From: Nitrosomonas communis
GTDB taxonomy: Bacteria > Pseudomonadota > Gammaproteobacteria > Burkholderiales > Nitrosomonadaceae
DNA: 64,000 nt
Direction: 5' to 3'
NCBI RefSeq assembly: GCF_900114745.1
Contig: NZ_FOUB01000003.1
Location: 1-64,000 of the forward strand
The notes beneath the pieces were generated by a model, which saw only the letters and a list, made by a program, of their open reading frames with translations, searched no databases and had not been told where the DNA came from. Below, piece after piece: positions 38,508 to 47,606 of the stretch. The position numbers and the translations under genes were made by a program. Position 1 is the first letter of the stretch, and each line of letters starts with the position of its first letter.

Positions 38508-40430
38508 ATGCCTCTCGTAATACTTGAGAATGCCAGTCTGGCATTTGGTCACCATGCATTATTGAATCATGTGGATTTGCAACTTGATGCAGGGGAGCGT
38601 ATCGGTTTAATTGGCCGTAATGGTAGTGGTAAATCAAGTCTTCTGCGTGTAATAGCAGGGGAAATTAAGTTGGATGATGGCAAACTCTGGTATGCACCAG
38701 AATTGAAACTGGTCTATGTCCCACAGGAGCCACAATTTGAAGGTGGCAGTACAGTATTCCAAGAAGTCTCCAAAGGACTTGGAAATCTAAGCCAAGTATT
38801 GCTCGAATATCATGAGATTTCTCATGCTTTGAGTGAAAGCGGAAAAAATACCCAAGCATTGCTCGAGCGCCTGCAGGATTTGCAAAGCATACTTGAGGCG
38901 CAGGATGGTTGGCGTATTCAAACGAGAGTAGATACTGTGATTAATCAGCTCGGGTTGCTTCCAGATGCACAGATAAAAACTCTTTCAGGTGGCGTAAGAA
39001 AACGAGTGGCGCTTGCACGTGGCTTGGTAGTGATGCCAGATGTACTATTGTTAGATGAACCGACCAATCACCTCGATTTTTCATCTATTGAATGGCTAGA
39101 AAGTTTACTCAAGGATTTTCCCGGTAGTGTCATTTTCATCACGCATGATCGACGTTTTCTAGATAATGTTGTTACACGAATTATTGAGCTTGATCGTGGA
39201 CATCTGGAGAATTTTCCAGGGAGTTTTGCAGTTTACCAACAGAAGAAAGCTGAGCTTCTTCAAACCGAAGCCGTGCATCATCAGAAATTTGATAAAGTGC
39301 TGGCACAAGAAGAAATCTGGATACGAAAAGGTGTTCAGGCTAGATGTACACGCAATGAAGGTAGGGTAAGGCGATTGGAAGCATTACGTCTGGAACGTGC
39401 AGCCCGACGTGACCGTGTCGGATCGGTTAATTTTAATATCGAACTAGGGGAGCGTTCTGGGCAGCTGGTCGCAGAGCTGGAGCATGTCTCCAAAAGCTAC
39501 GGTGATAAGATTATTATTAAAGATTTCTCCTGCCGGATCATGCGGGGGGATAGGGTGGGATTGTTGGGTCCGAATGGCGCCGGAAAATCAACTTTATTGA
39601 AGCTTATATTGGGGGAGCTGAAACCCGATTCGGGAAGCATACGTACAGGAACAAAGCTGACGGTGGCCTATTTCGATCAAATGCGTGAGCAGTTAAATAC
39701 GGATTTAACGTTAGTAGAATCAATCAGCCAAGGATCTGATTTCATAGAGATTAATGGTGAGCGTAAGCATGTTATTAGTTATCTGGAAGATTTTTTATTT
39801 ACCCCACAGCGTGCTCGCTCAACAGTTAAGTCATTGTCAGGTGGCGAGCGTAATCGGCTGCTGCTGGCTCGCTTATTTACGCGACCAGCTAATGTGTTAG
39901 TATTGGACGAACCAACAAATGATCTCGATATCGAAACGCTTGAGTTACTGGAAACGCTGCTACAAAGTTATGCCGGTACACTGTTTCTGGTCAGCCATGA
40001 TCGCGCATTTCTTGACAATGTAGTGACCCAGGTAATTGCCTTTGAAGGAAATGGTATTTTAAGGGAGTATGTAGGTGGCTATGAAGAATGGGTTCAAAGT
40101 AAACATTCTGTGGAGGTGGCACTTCAGCAAAAAGTGGCTACACCTAAATCTTCTCCTGCTTCACAGGACAAAAAAGCTAAATCCACATCTACTTCACGTA
40201 TTAAATTGAGTTATCAAGAAGCGCGTGAGCTGGCAGCTTTGCCTGAAAAAATTGATTTACTGGAAAAGGAGCAATCATCTATTACTACACGATTGAGTGA
40301 TTCTGCAATTTATCGAAATTCCCCTGAGGATGCCAAGGCTTTGCAAATACGATTTTCTGCAATAGAGCAAGAGCTGACTAAGTGCTTTGCACGCTGGGAA
40401 GAATTGGAATCCAAGCAATCAACAGCATAA
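38508..40430 (+). CDS. uup: ABC-F ATPase, Uup type
   Basis: The product has 640 residues. Two ABC domains are visible: the first with GRNGSGKSSLL and LSGGVRKRVALARGL, the second with GPNGAGKSTLLKL and LSGGERNRLLLARLF. Each has a DEPTN Walker B. No membrane segment is present. A C-terminal coiled coil (about 565-635) is the Uup DNA-binding tail type. ABC-F proteins act on ribosomes or DNA structures, not in transport. Monocistronic. Confidence 0.9.
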   Translation: MPLVILENASLAFGHHALLNHVDLQLDAGERIGLIGRNGSGKSSLLRVIAGEIKLDDGKLWYAPELKLVYVPQEPQFEGGSTVFQEVSKGLGNLSQVLLEYHEISHALSESGKNTQALLERLQDLQSILEAQDGWRIQTRVDTVINQLGLLPDAQIKTLSGGVRKRVALARGLVVMPDVLLLDEPTNHLDFSSIEWLESLLKDFPGSVIFITHDRRFLDNVVTRIIELDRGHLENFPGSFAVYQQKKAELLQTEAVHHQKFDKVLAQEEIWIRKGVQARCTRNEGRVRRLEALRLERAARRDRVGSVNFNIELGERSGQLVAELEHVSKSYGDKIIIKDFSCRIMRGDRVGLLGPNGAGKSTLLKLILGELKPDSGSIRTGTKLTVAYFDQMREQLNTDLTLVESISQGSDFIEINGERKHVISYLEDFLFTPQRARSTVKSLSGGERNRLLLARLFTRPANVLVLDEPTNDLDIETLELLETLLQSYAGTLFLVSHDRAFLDNVVTQVIAFEGNGILREYVGGYEEWVQSKHSVEVALQQKVATPKSSPASQDKKAKSTSTSRIKLSYQEARELAALPEKIDLLEKEQSSITTRLSDSAIYRNSPEDAKALQIRFSAIEQELTKCFARWEELESKQSTA

Positions 40431-40562
40431 AATTAGAAGAAGATTATTTGGAAAAAATCACAGATAATTTCCCTATCCACAACAGGGAGATTACTATTAT
40501 ATTCATTGACTTAACATGACTCATCGTTTAAAGTTTACATTTTTGAGAGGAGGACGCACAAA

Positions 40563-40889
40563 GTGAAAAAGTCAGCAGCTGTTAAATTATTACTTGCTAC
40601 TGGCATGTCTCTGGCATTTTCTGGTGTAGTACAGGCAGCCGGTGATGCTGAAGCAGCCAAAGCCAAAATTTCCATGTGTATAGGTTGCCATGGAATAGAG
40701 GGTTATCGTACATCTTATCCTGTTGTTTACCATGTTCCGAAGCTGGGCGGACAACATGAGGCCTACTTAGCCAAAGTACTTAGGGATTATAAATCAGGAG
40801 AACGTAAGCATCCCCAAATGAGTGGAATTGCAGCCACCCTTTCCGATCAAGATATTGAAGATTTGGCTGCTTATTATGCTAGTAAATAA
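40563..40889 (+). CDS. small class I cytochrome c (c4-half-like)
   Basis: The product has 108 residues with a GTG start after a strong AGGAGG site. A signal peptide ends at VQAA. The haem site is CIGCH and the distal Met is probably in HPQMSGIA. The fold elements PKLGGQHEAYLAKVLRDYKS and LSDQDIEDLAAYYAS look like one half of a dihaem cytochrome c4. It is followed after 30 bp by a second such gene. It is periplasmic and should carry electrons. Confidence 0.9.
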   Translation: MKKSAAVKLLLATGMSLAFSGVVQAAGDAEAAKAKISMCIGCHGIEGYRTSYPVVYHVPKLGGQHEAYLAKVLRDYKSGERKHPQMSGIAATLSDQDIEDLAAYYASK

Positions 40890-40919
40890 TTTTTCCCTTT
40901 AAGAAGCAAGGATCAGAAC

Positions 40920-41243
40920 ATGAAAAATTTTGTTGTGGCCGCAGTAAGCGGTGTGGTATTACTCTTTTCCGGATACGGTATTGCGGCTGATATCGAAGCT
41001 GGCAAGAAAAAAGCTGCAGAGGTGTGTGCTTCCTGTCATGGAGTCGATGGTAATAGTCCTGCTCCAAATTTCCCTAAAATTGGTGGTCAACCCAGAACTT
41101 ATCTCGAGAAAGCCTTAAAAGACTATAAAACTGGTGAGCGTAAAGATCCTATCATGGCTGGAATGGCTGCGCCGTTAAGTGAAGACGATATTGAAAATCT
41201 GGCTTTTTATTATTCCGGCCAATCTGGCTTATATGTGAAGTAA
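40920..41243 (+). CDS. small class I cytochrome c, tandem paralogue
   Basis: The product has 107 residues. A signal peptide ends near YGIAA. The haem site is CASCH, with Met in DPIMAGMAAPL. It is clearly paralogous to the preceding gene (PKIGGQPRTYLEKALKDYKT, LSEDDIENLAFYYS). The two single-haem genes mirror the two domains of cytochrome c4. They form a small operon ended by a terminator at 41311. Confidence 0.9.
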   Translation: MKNFVVAAVSGVVLLFSGYGIAADIEAGKKKAAEVCASCHGVDGNSPAPNFPKIGGQPRTYLEKALKDYKTGERKDPIMAGMAAPLSEDDIENLAFYYSGQSGLYVK

Positions 41244-41310
41244 TAATTTGTTCTATGGATGGGCAGGGAAGTCATACCTTGCTTATTCAAAAAGAAATAT
41301 AATAAAAAAC

Positions 41311-41348
41311 AAAAAACGGAGTGTATGATTTTATACATTCCGTTTTTT
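41311..41348. terminator. bidirectional terminator
   Basis: The hairpin AAAAAACGGA(G)TGTAT / ATACA(T)TCCGTTTTTT has a T run on each strand. It sits between the rightward cytochromes and the leftward DUF1841 gene. Confidence 0.85.
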
Positions 41349-41357
41349 ATTGATCTT

Positions 41358-41460
41358 ATTACATTTTTAAATCAAAGCTGACTTTGTCGGCTTCACCTTG
41401 CCGTATTATTTATACTGTTTGCGGCTCGCCTTCGCGTCATTTTTGATTTAGAAATGGAAT
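41358..41460 (+). repeat. MITE-like inverted-repeat element, copy 9, overlapping a gene end
   Basis: A 103-bp copy. Its left end has drifted (ATTACATTTTTAAATC); the right arm is consensus and runs into the end of the DUF1841 gene, where it encodes the last three residues and the stop. Confidence 0.9.
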
Positions 41461-41891
41461 GACTTAGCAATCCATTTATCTAGACAATCAAAGTAAATCT
41501 GAGCATCCGGTGGCGTTTGATTGCGCTGCGCCTGCCAAAGCATTTCAGCAAGACATTCAATAATCAGATGAGCTGCATCGTGCTCATTCCCGGTTTTATT
41601 TAGCAAAAGTTCAAATTTCTTGCGAATCCCAATGGGTTGATTAATAGAAAGTTGCTCTTTAATGGCAACATGCATACTCATATGAAGAAAGGGATTGGTT
41701 TCCCCCATCTCTGGAAAATAGTTTTTATCACGATAACGCTCGCTATCATCAAGCATATCCTGATATTCAGGATGCAACAAGATGACTTCTAGTGCAATAG
41801 TTTCTATACCAGATAAGACTTCTTTCTGGCGAAATTTACGCCATGTTTCGAAGAATAGTTGACGGACCTGTTCTCTCGTTGGATTAAACAT
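41448..41891 (-). CDS. DUF1841 protein, C-terminus supplied by a MITE
   Basis: The product has 147 residues. It matches DUF1841 along its length: MFNPTREQVRQLFFETWRKF, EVILLHPEY, GETNPFLHMSMHVAIKEQL, AEMLWQAQRNQTPPDA. The final codons TTC CAT TTC TAA, giving FHF and stop, lie inside the right arm of a MITE, so the original end was replaced. It directly follows nth (no gap) in a leftward operon. The family has no known function. Confidence 0.85.
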   Translation of the reverse strand: MFNPTREQVRQLFFETWRKFRQKEVLSGIETIALEVILLHPEYQDMLDDSERYRDKNYFPEMGETNPFLHMSMHVAIKEQLSINQPIGIRKKFELLLNKTGNEHDAAHLIIECLAEMLWQAQRNQTPPDAQIYFDCLDKWIAKSFHF

Positions 41892-42554
41892 CTAGGAATT
41901 CATTACAACAACAGGGTTATTTTCCAGGTTTTTATGTTCGTATTCACACAAATCGTTGATAAGGCAGTCGCTACATGCGGGTTTTCTTGCCGTGCACACA
42001 TATCGCCCATGGAGAATCAGCCAGTGATGTGCATCATGGCGAAATTCAATGGGTACACATTTCATGAGTTTATCCTCAACCACACGCACATTCTTGCCGG
42101 GAGCAATTCCCGTTCGATTGGCAACACGGAAAATGTGGGTATCGACTGCAATGGTGGGTTCTCCAAAAGCAGTATTTAAAATAACATTGGCGGTCTTGCG
42201 CCCCACGCCCGGTAGCTTCTCAAGCTCAACTCGCGTTCTCGGTACTTGACTATGATGATGTTGGATGAGTAATTGACACGTTGCAAGGATATTTTTTGCT
42301 TTTGTTCTATATAAGCCGATGCTTTTAATCAAGCTAATTAACCCGGCTTCACTCAGTGCTATCAGTTTCTCGGGAGTGTTAGCCAATGGGAAAAGTTTTC
42401 TTGTTGCCAGATTGACACTCTTATCCGTGGCCTGTGCTGAAAGGATGACCGCGATAAGTAGCTCGAATGGTGTGGTGTATTCAAGCTCGGTAGTAGGGTG
42501 AGGATTGGCTGCTTTGAAGCGTGTGAAAATTTCGTAGCGTTTGGCGGCGTTCAT
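41892..42554 (-). CDS. nth: endonuclease III
   Basis: The product has 220 residues, close to E. coli Nth. Helix-hairpin-helix LPGVGRKTANVIL carries the catalytic Lys; the catalytic Asp is in AVDTHIFRVANR. The C-terminal 4Fe-4S loop C-x6-C-x2-C-x5-C is complete (CTARKPACSDCLINDLC). It removes oxidised pyrimidines from DNA. It follows rsxB by 12 bp. Confidence 0.95.
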   Translation of the reverse strand: MNAAKRYEIFTRFKAANPHPTTELEYTTPFELLIAVILSAQATDKSVNLATRKLFPLANTPEKLIALSEAGLISLIKSIGLYRTKAKNILATCQLLIQHHHSQVPRTRVELEKLPGVGRKTANVILNTAFGEPTIAVDTHIFRVANRTGIAPGKNVRVVEDKLMKCVPIEFRHDAHHWLILHGRYVCTARKPACSDCLINDLCEYEHKNLENNPVVVMNS

Positions 42555-42566
42555 AGTTCGGGGTGA

Positions 42567-43232
42567 TTACTTTTGATCAATTGTCTCGGCCCGATTTGCA
42601 AGTGCGCGCGCTAATGCTGCTTGAATGGCCGCCTTTTTCAGATTGGTATTTTCTGGTGCAGATTGAGATTCCTTTGCTGCCAATGATTTTTGTGCAAATA
42701 TCTCAGTTTGTATTTGTTTGTCACGTTCAAGCCTTTGTAATCTAAATTGATGGCGTTGCCGTGCTCGATCAGCAGCTTGCTGCTTCATTTTCTGAGCCTG
42801 GTTTTCAGGGTAGGGTACAACGGGAATTATGCTAATACAATCTACCGGGCAAGGGGCGACGCACCGCTCACAGCCGGTACATTCTTCTGTAATAACCGTA
42901 TGGACCTGTTTGGCAGCACCAACAATCGCATCGACAGGACAAGCTTGTATACAGAACGTGCAGCCAATACATTGTTCTTCGTTGATAAAAGCAGCCGATT
43001 TAGGTTTGGGTACACCGTGTGTTGTATTGAGAGATTTGAAAGCTACACCGACTAAAGCAGCAAGCTTTCGGATACCTTCTGCATCTCCAGGTGGGCATTG
43101 ATTGATATCGGCATGGCCTTCTGCAATAGCGGTAGCATAAGGTAGACAACCTGAAAAGCCGCATTGACCACATTGTGTTTGCGGCAGAACGGCATCGATT
43201 TGTTCTATTAATTTGCGTTTATCAGTCATCAT
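42567..43232 (-). CDS. rsxB: electron transport complex subunit RsxB/RnfB-like ferredoxin
   Basis: From ATG 43232 the product has 221 residues (a TTG upstream is less likely). It has an N-terminal 4Fe-4S motif [12 protein letters not shown], then two ferredoxin clusters, [16 protein letters not shown] and [17 protein letters not shown] charged helical tail follows. The N-terminal membrane helix of true RnfB is absent, and no other rnf genes are here, so this is the soluble stand-alone form often found beside nth. It overlaps pyrD by about 11 bases. Confidence 0.85.
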   Translation of the reverse strand: MMTDKRKLIEQIDAVLPQTQCGQCGFSGCLPYATAIAEGHADINQCPPGDAEGIRKLAALVGVAFKSLNTTHGVPKPKSAAFINEEQCIGCTFCIQACPVDAIVGAAKQVHTVITEECTGCERCVAPCPVDCISIIPVVPYPENQAQKMKQQAADRARQRHQFRLQRLERDKQIQTEIFAQKSLAAKESQSAPENTNLKKAAIQAALARALANRAETIDQK

Positions 43233-44247
43233 GGCAGGAAGTGCAAATTGCTTCAACAGATTGGCGTATCAAATCAGAGCCATGATAAATCAAACCTGTA
43301 TAAATTTGGATCAGATTCGCTCCCGCTTCTATTTTTTCTTTTGCATCTTCAGCAGATAGGATGCCACCGACACCAATAATGGGTATGGTTCCTTGTAGCA
43401 AGGCATATAACTTTCTAATCACTTTGGTGCTGAGTGGCTTGAGGGGTGCGCCGCTTAAACCACCTGTTTCATTGGAAAGCGGTAAATGTTCTAGATTCTG
43501 ACGTGAAATAGTTGTGTTGGTAGCGATCACACCATCAATTTGGTATTTTATCAATAGCTGAGCAATTGCCTCCAGTTGTGATGATTCCAGATCGGGCGCA
43601 ATCTTTATAACTAGCGGCGTATATTTACCCTGTTGATCGCTAAGTTTTGTTTGCTCTCTTTTTAATAGATGCAACAAGCGCTCAAGCTCGGGAGAATTTT
43701 GTAATTGTCTCAAATTGCAGGTATTGGGTGAAGAAATATTGATAGTGACATAGCTGGCATAACGATAAGCCTTTTGAAAGCAAATTAAATAATCTTCTAC
43801 TGCTTTGTCTACAGGTGTATCAAAATTCTTGCCAATATTAACGCCCAGTATGCCCTGAAAATTGGAACGTTTAATATTCTCAATCAAGTGATCAATACCG
43901 TCGTTATTAAAACCCATGCGATTGATAATTGCCTGTGCTTGAGGGAGGCGGAACAGGCGCGGCTGTGGATTGCCCGGTTGTGGACGAGGTGTGACCGTGC
44001 CTACTTCGATAAAGCCAAATCCCAGTTTTGCAAGGGCTTCAATATAAGCGCCATTTTTATCTAACCCAGCTGCAAGGCCGACAGGATTGGGAAAATCTAA
44101 ACCCATTATCCTACGTGGCTTACAGGTAAATGAGCGGCCTCGCAGCAATCCAAGGTTTTGCACGCATTGTAATGCACTGAGAGAAAGGGTGTGCGCTGTT
44201 TCGGGATCAAGCGTAAATAGCAGTGGGCGAAAAAGGTGATAGCGCAT
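43222..44247 (-). CDS. pyrD: dihydroorotate dehydrogenase, quinone-linked
   Basis: The product has 341 residues, class 2. It shows the membrane-associated N-terminal helix ([15 protein letters not shown]), the FMN-barrel motifs [15 protein letters not shown] and [19 protein letters not shown], and [15 protein letters not shown] with the catalytic Ser. It makes orotate for pyrimidine synthesis, passing electrons to quinone. Leftward operon with bpt upstream and rsxB downstream. Confidence 0.95.
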   Translation of the reverse strand: MRYHLFRPLLFTLDPETAHTLSLSALQCVQNLGLLRGRSFTCKPRRIMGLDFPNPVGLAAGLDKNGAYIEALAKLGFGFIEVGTVTPRPQPGNPQPRLFRLPQAQAIINRMGFNNDGIDHLIENIKRSNFQGILGVNIGKNFDTPVDKAVEDYLICFQKAYRYASYVTINISSPNTCNLRQLQNSPELERLLHLLKREQTKLSDQQGKYTPLVIKIAPDLESSQLEAIAQLLIKYQIDGVIATNTTISRQNLEHLPLSNETGGLSGAPLKPLSTKVIRKLYALLQGTIPIIGVGGILSAEDAKEKIEAGANLIQIYTGLIYHGSDLIRQSVEAICTSCHDD

Positions 44248-44294
44248 TGAAACTTATTTTACCCTGTAAGACAGATTGGATTAAGCAGAACAAT

Positions 44295-45038
44295 TTAAAG
44301 AAATTTTTGGGGAGAGTTGCTGAAGGCTTGCCATTGTCCGTCCGATAACCTTTGTAAAGGGTGGAAATTGGTTTTATAACTCATTTTTCGGGTTTCACCA
44401 ATCCAATAACCCAAATAAAGAAATGGCAGGTTCTTCATGCGACATTGTTCTATCTGCCACAAAATATTAAAAGTACCAAAACTTGCATTGAGAATATCGG
44501 GATCGAAAAAAGTATACACCGAAGAGAAGCCATCGGGTAATTGATCAATGATGCTGATCATGCGTAATTGATCCTTTTCATGGAAGGTAACAAGCCTGGA
44601 ATCGACGTTGCTTTGCAGCAAAAAATTGCAATATTGATCACGACTATCATAATCCATGCCACCGTGAGCATGACGTTTCACTTGATAGCGGCGATAGAGA
44701 CGATAATGATCAGGATGGTAATGCAATTTATGTTGTGTGGCTACCAAATCCTGATGTCGCTTCCACGCTCTGCGTTGCGCTCGGTTAGATGTAAACTGAT
44801 CAACAATGATACGTATCGGAACGCAAGCCTCACACTGCTCACAGCTTGGGCGGTAAACAAAATTACCACTGCGGCGGAAACCCATTTTGATCAGTTGCGC
44901 ATAGGCCGGTGTATCGATCAGATGATCGGATAGCGCAATTTGTGAACGGGCAAGCTTGCCAGGCAAATAGCTGCATGGATAAAACTCAGTGGTATGAAAT
45001 TTCATAACTGGCAAGATCGCATCATTCTGGATAGACAT
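44295..45038 (-). CDS. bpt: aspartate/glutamate leucyltransferase (Bpt)
   Basis: From ATG 45038 the product has 247 residues; an ATG at 45059 would add seven. The N-terminal ATE motif is [15 protein letters not shown], followed by the paired cysteines [12 protein letters not shown]. The C-terminal part has [18 protein letters not shown] and [16 protein letters not shown]. Bpt attaches leucine to N-terminal Asp or Glu, making N-degrons. Its start overlaps aat, the other leucine-adding enzyme of the same pathway. Confidence 0.93.
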   Translation of the reverse strand: MSIQNDAILPVMKFHTTEFYPCSYLPGKLARSQIALSDHLIDTPAYAQLIKMGFRRSGNFVYRPSCEQCEACVPIRIIVDQFTSNRAQRRAWKRHQDLVATQHKLHYHPDHYRLYRRYQVKRHAHGGMDYDSRDQYCNFLLQSNVDSRLVTFHEKDQLRMISIIDQLPDGFSSVYTFFDPDILNASFGTFNILWQIEQCRMKNLPFLYLGYWIGETRKMSYKTNFHPLQRLSDGQWQAFSNSPQKFL

Positions 45039-45723
45039 AATCAAAGTGCCATTTCCCAATTCTTCCTGGAGTAGTGAGTAGATTATTTAATATTTGAACA
45101 AATTTAATGCGAGGAATTTCTCTGCCACCTAATGAAGTAAGGTGCCTCGTTTTCATCTGACAGTCAAGCATGCCAAAGTTCCAATGTTCCAATTGTTTTA
45201 CCAAATACACAAAGGCAATTTTGGAAGTATCCGTAACACGGGAGAACATCGATTCACCAAAGAACATTTTCCCCAGAGCAATACCATACAGCCCTCCCAC
45301 TAACTCTCCTTCGATCCAGGTTTCCACTGAGTGAGCCACACCCATTTGATGCAGTTCAGTATAAGCTGAGATCATTTCCGGGTGTATCCATGTCCCTTCC
45401 TGTTCCATGCGTGGGGCTGCACAGGCTTGCATTACCTGAGTAAAAGCGCTATCGCATCGAATTTCGTAATGATGCTTCTTCATAGTTTTATGAAGTGAAC
45501 GGGAAATTTTAAGCTCATCAGGAAATAATACCATACGCGGATTTGGACTCCACCATAGGATGGGCTCTTCCTGATTGAACCATGGGAAGACGCCGCAACG
45601 ATAGGCTGTCAGCAGGCGCCGCGGTGATAAGTCGCCGCCAGCGGCAAGCAAACCATTAGGTTCATCAAGCGCCATTTCTAGCGGTGGAAAATATTCTGGG
45701 TTAGGAGTTAGCCAATGGATCAT
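45022..45723 (-). CDS. aat: leucyl/phenylalanyl-tRNA-protein transferase
   Basis: The product has 233 residues. Family motifs are present: [86 protein letters not shown]. It adds Leu or Phe to N-terminal Lys or Arg. First gene of the leftward operon aat-bpt-pyrD-rsxB-nth-DUF1841; the palindrome at 45748 lies in its promoter region. Confidence 0.95.
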   Translation of the reverse strand: MIHWLTPNPEYFPPLEMALDEPNGLLAAGGDLSPRRLLTAYRCGVFPWFNQEEPILWWSPNPRMVLFPDELKISRSLHKTMKKHHYEIRCDSAFTQVMQACAAPRMEQEGTWIHPEMISAYTELHQMGVAHSVETWIEGELVGGLYGIALGKMFFGESMFSRVTDTSKIAFVYLVKQLEHWNFGMLDCQMKTRHLTSLGGREIPRIKFVQILNNLLTTPGRIGKWHFDYVYPE

Positions 45724-45747
45724 AAGTCTATTTTGTGATGAAATATA

Positions 45748-45777
45748 TATATACCTTGATTTAAATCAAGGTATATA
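45748..45777. promoter_or_regulatory. 30-bp perfect palindrome containing an FNR-type box
   Basis: The sequence is symmetric without mismatch about 45762/45763. Its centre is TTGATTTAAATCAA, exactly the FNR/CRP-type consensus TTGAT-N4-ATCAA. It lies about 25 bp upstream of aat and 80 bp upstream of the outer-membrane protein gene, which are divergent. It is not followed by a T run. A redox-responsive operator is likely; the regulator is not in the window. Confidence 0.7.
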
Positions 45778-45856
45778 GCGTAATTTTTTCTTATTATAAA
45801 TTTATCGATCCATAGATTGAATAAATAACAAATAACAATAATGGAAAGGAGAACGA

Positions 45857-46732
45857 ATGAAGCAATTCCGTCACAAAACTAGAGTCGTTAGTATAGCTGT
45901 TAGTTCACTCATTATGGCGCTAGCAACGGGCTCCCCCCAGTTGCTAGCTCACGGTGGCACATCAACTGAAGCCATGGAGCAGCAGATCAAAGTATTAGAA
46001 AGTCAGTTAAAGGCGATTCGGGATGAGCTCAATCAAGTAAAAAGCAAGGCCGCACAAGATGAACAGGAGATTAGAAGTGTAAAAGAAGAGGTTGTCCGGC
46101 AAGATCGGAACATCCAAAAAGTAGAAGGGCGTGAACGTAAACACTCTCATATGCTATTTTTTCGTGGCGGCTTCGCTCATAACTTACAGGATCGTAATGG
46201 GGTAACCTTGCAAAGCAATGTTGCACCAGTCGGCGCACAAGATGCGGGAGGCAATGATGGTTGGTATGTAGGAGCGGGTTTTGATTTCAATTTAACAAAA
46301 GATGTATGGGGGATCATGCCCAAGACAGACGTCTTTGCTGAATTAATGTTTGAATACAAGCGTTTCGGCGTTTCACAAGGTAATGCACTGGCTAATATTC
46401 CTACTCAATTGGCAGGTGGCACACTGAATCCACGGGATGTGACTGTATCTCAATTTACCTTATCAGCTGCACCGAAAATTAAATTTTTGGATGGCTATAG
46501 ATTCAGGCCTTGGATTATCCCAGCCGGCTTTGCTCTTCATGTTATCAGCCCACCCTCTGAATCCATCACGGTTTTGGCGCCGGGTATGACATTTGGTGCG
46601 GGGTTTGATTACCGAATTTGGAAGGATTTTTTTATCGGGGCAGATGCGCGTTATCATGAGACATTTGGCAAGACTGATGGCGTTAATGTCAGTGGCTTGA
46701 CTGCCGGTGGTTACCTTGGAATCGGTTTTTAA
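45857..46732 (+). CDS. outer-membrane beta-barrel protein with coiled-coil N-terminus
   Basis: The product has 291 residues with a ribosome site AAAGGAG. A signal peptide ends near LLAHGG (about 33). Residues 38-95 form a coiled coil (AMEQQIKVLESQLKAIRDEL; EIRSVKEEVVRQDRNIQKVE), as in trimeric or periplasm-spanning porins. From about 100 onward alternating beta strands end in YLGIGF, with the terminal aromatic Phe of outer-membrane proteins. The transported substrate is unknown. An FNR-like box lies upstream and a terminator downstream. Confidence 0.8.
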   Translation: MKQFRHKTRVVSIAVSSLIMALATGSPQLLAHGGTSTEAMEQQIKVLESQLKAIRDELNQVKSKAAQDEQEIRSVKEEVVRQDRNIQKVEGRERKHSHMLFFRGGFAHNLQDRNGVTLQSNVAPVGAQDAGGNDGWYVGAGFDFNLTKDVWGIMPKTDVFAELMFEYKRFGVSQGNALANIPTQLAGGTLNPRDVTVSQFTLSAAPKIKFLDGYRFRPWIIPAGFALHVISPPSESITVLAPGMTFGAGFDYRIWKDFFIGADARYHETFGKTDGVNVSGLTAGGYLGIGF

Positions 46733-46906
46733 CGATATGGGCGCAGAAAGTAAAAGTAGGAGGACAATTTTTTTAGCTGTAGAGAATGATAATCTCCTAA
46801 ATAGTTGTACTTCGTAGTTGTGTTTTAAATAAAATAGATTTATTTCTCTTCTTGTTTCTAGCAAGATCAGTGTGACTGAGTAGATGATTTTGTGACGAAG
46901 CCTTTG

Positions 46907-46938
46907 CACCCCGCTGTATGCCGGTGGGGTGTTTTTTT
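46907..46938 (+). terminator. terminator after the outer-membrane protein gene
   Basis: Stem CACCCC / GGGGTG with inner GC pairs, then seven Ts. About 80 bp around it (46861-46940) are repeated at 47520-47600. Confidence 0.85.
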
Positions 46939-47426
46939 ATTCTTGTTTCTTGGGAAAAACCGTATAAAAGTCTAAAAATACAGTTATGCAGAAACCTTCT
47001 ACATCATCGCCATATTCAGCGGTAAAAATCGGGAGTTTAAGCTTCTCTCCGGGATAATACTTTTGCGCAGCCAATGCCAGAAAATAAAAAATATCCGCAA
47101 AATTATTTTCACTGATATCGATTTGGTACCATAAAAAAGTTACCTGCTGTTTCTTAAGTAAGCTGACGACAAAGACAGTTTTGCCAGAGCCAGTCAAGCC
47201 ATTTCCCATATTATCTTGTTCCATTTCTAAATCAAAAATGACGCGAAGGCGAGCCGCAGATAGTGTCAATAATACGGCAAGGTGAAGCCGATAAAGTCAG
47301 TTTTGATTTAAAAATGGAATTAGCCGTTTTTCTTTGTTCAGTCAGTATCAATAAGTGATCACGCTCAAAAACACGATCGTAAACCGGCGACATGATTTTA
47401 GTCAGATACCTTTTAATACCACCCAT
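46937..47426 (-). pseudogene. truncated copy of the STAND/SARP regulator
   Basis: Two leftward pieces match the N-terminus of the intact regulator at 47607-50810. The first (from ATG 47426) reads IKRYLTKIMSPVYDRVFERD; the second reads GSGKTVFVVSLLKKQQVTFL and DIFYFLALAAQKYYPGEKLK, ending after DDVEGF. They are separated by a MITE at 47218-47320, and the remaining about 950 residues are missing. It keeps the ATPase P-loop only in part and cannot work as a regulator. Confidence 0.88.
47218..47320 (-). repeat. MITE-like inverted-repeat element, copy 10, inside the regulator fragment
   Basis: A reverse-orientation copy that splits the truncated regulator between residues matching RKTAK and GSPGAGKT of the intact protein. 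Ends are GTTCCATTTCTAAATC and GATTTAAAAATGGAAT. Confidence 0.92.
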
Positions 47427-47519
47427 CGACCTTTTATGATGTTTTTTTCAATCTGTATGCTATCCGTAAGTCTGATTCTGGTAATTTTCAGGCCAAAGAT
47501 CGGAAGGCGCATTATTCAA

Positions 47520-47600
47520 ACAAGATCAGTGCGATTGAATGGATGACTCTGTGACGGAGTCTTTGCACCTCGCTGTATGCCGGCGGGGTGCTTTTTTATA
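47520..47600 (+). repeat. duplicated 80-bp block with terminator hairpin
   Basis: About 80 bp matching 46861-46940 with scattered changes, including the hairpin GCACC...GGGTGC and a T run at 47565-47598. No rightward gene ends here, so the terminator seems to have been copied along with the regulator segment. Confidence 0.8.
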
Positions 47601-47606
47601 GCTTAT

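Noticed and set aside
40563..41243. A single dihaem cytochrome c4 gene broken by a stop
   Set aside because: Each gene has its own start, ribosome site and signal peptide, so they are two genes.
45748..45777. Palindrome read as a terminator
   Set aside because: It lies between two divergent starts, has no T run on either side and contains an exact FNR core, so an operator fits better.
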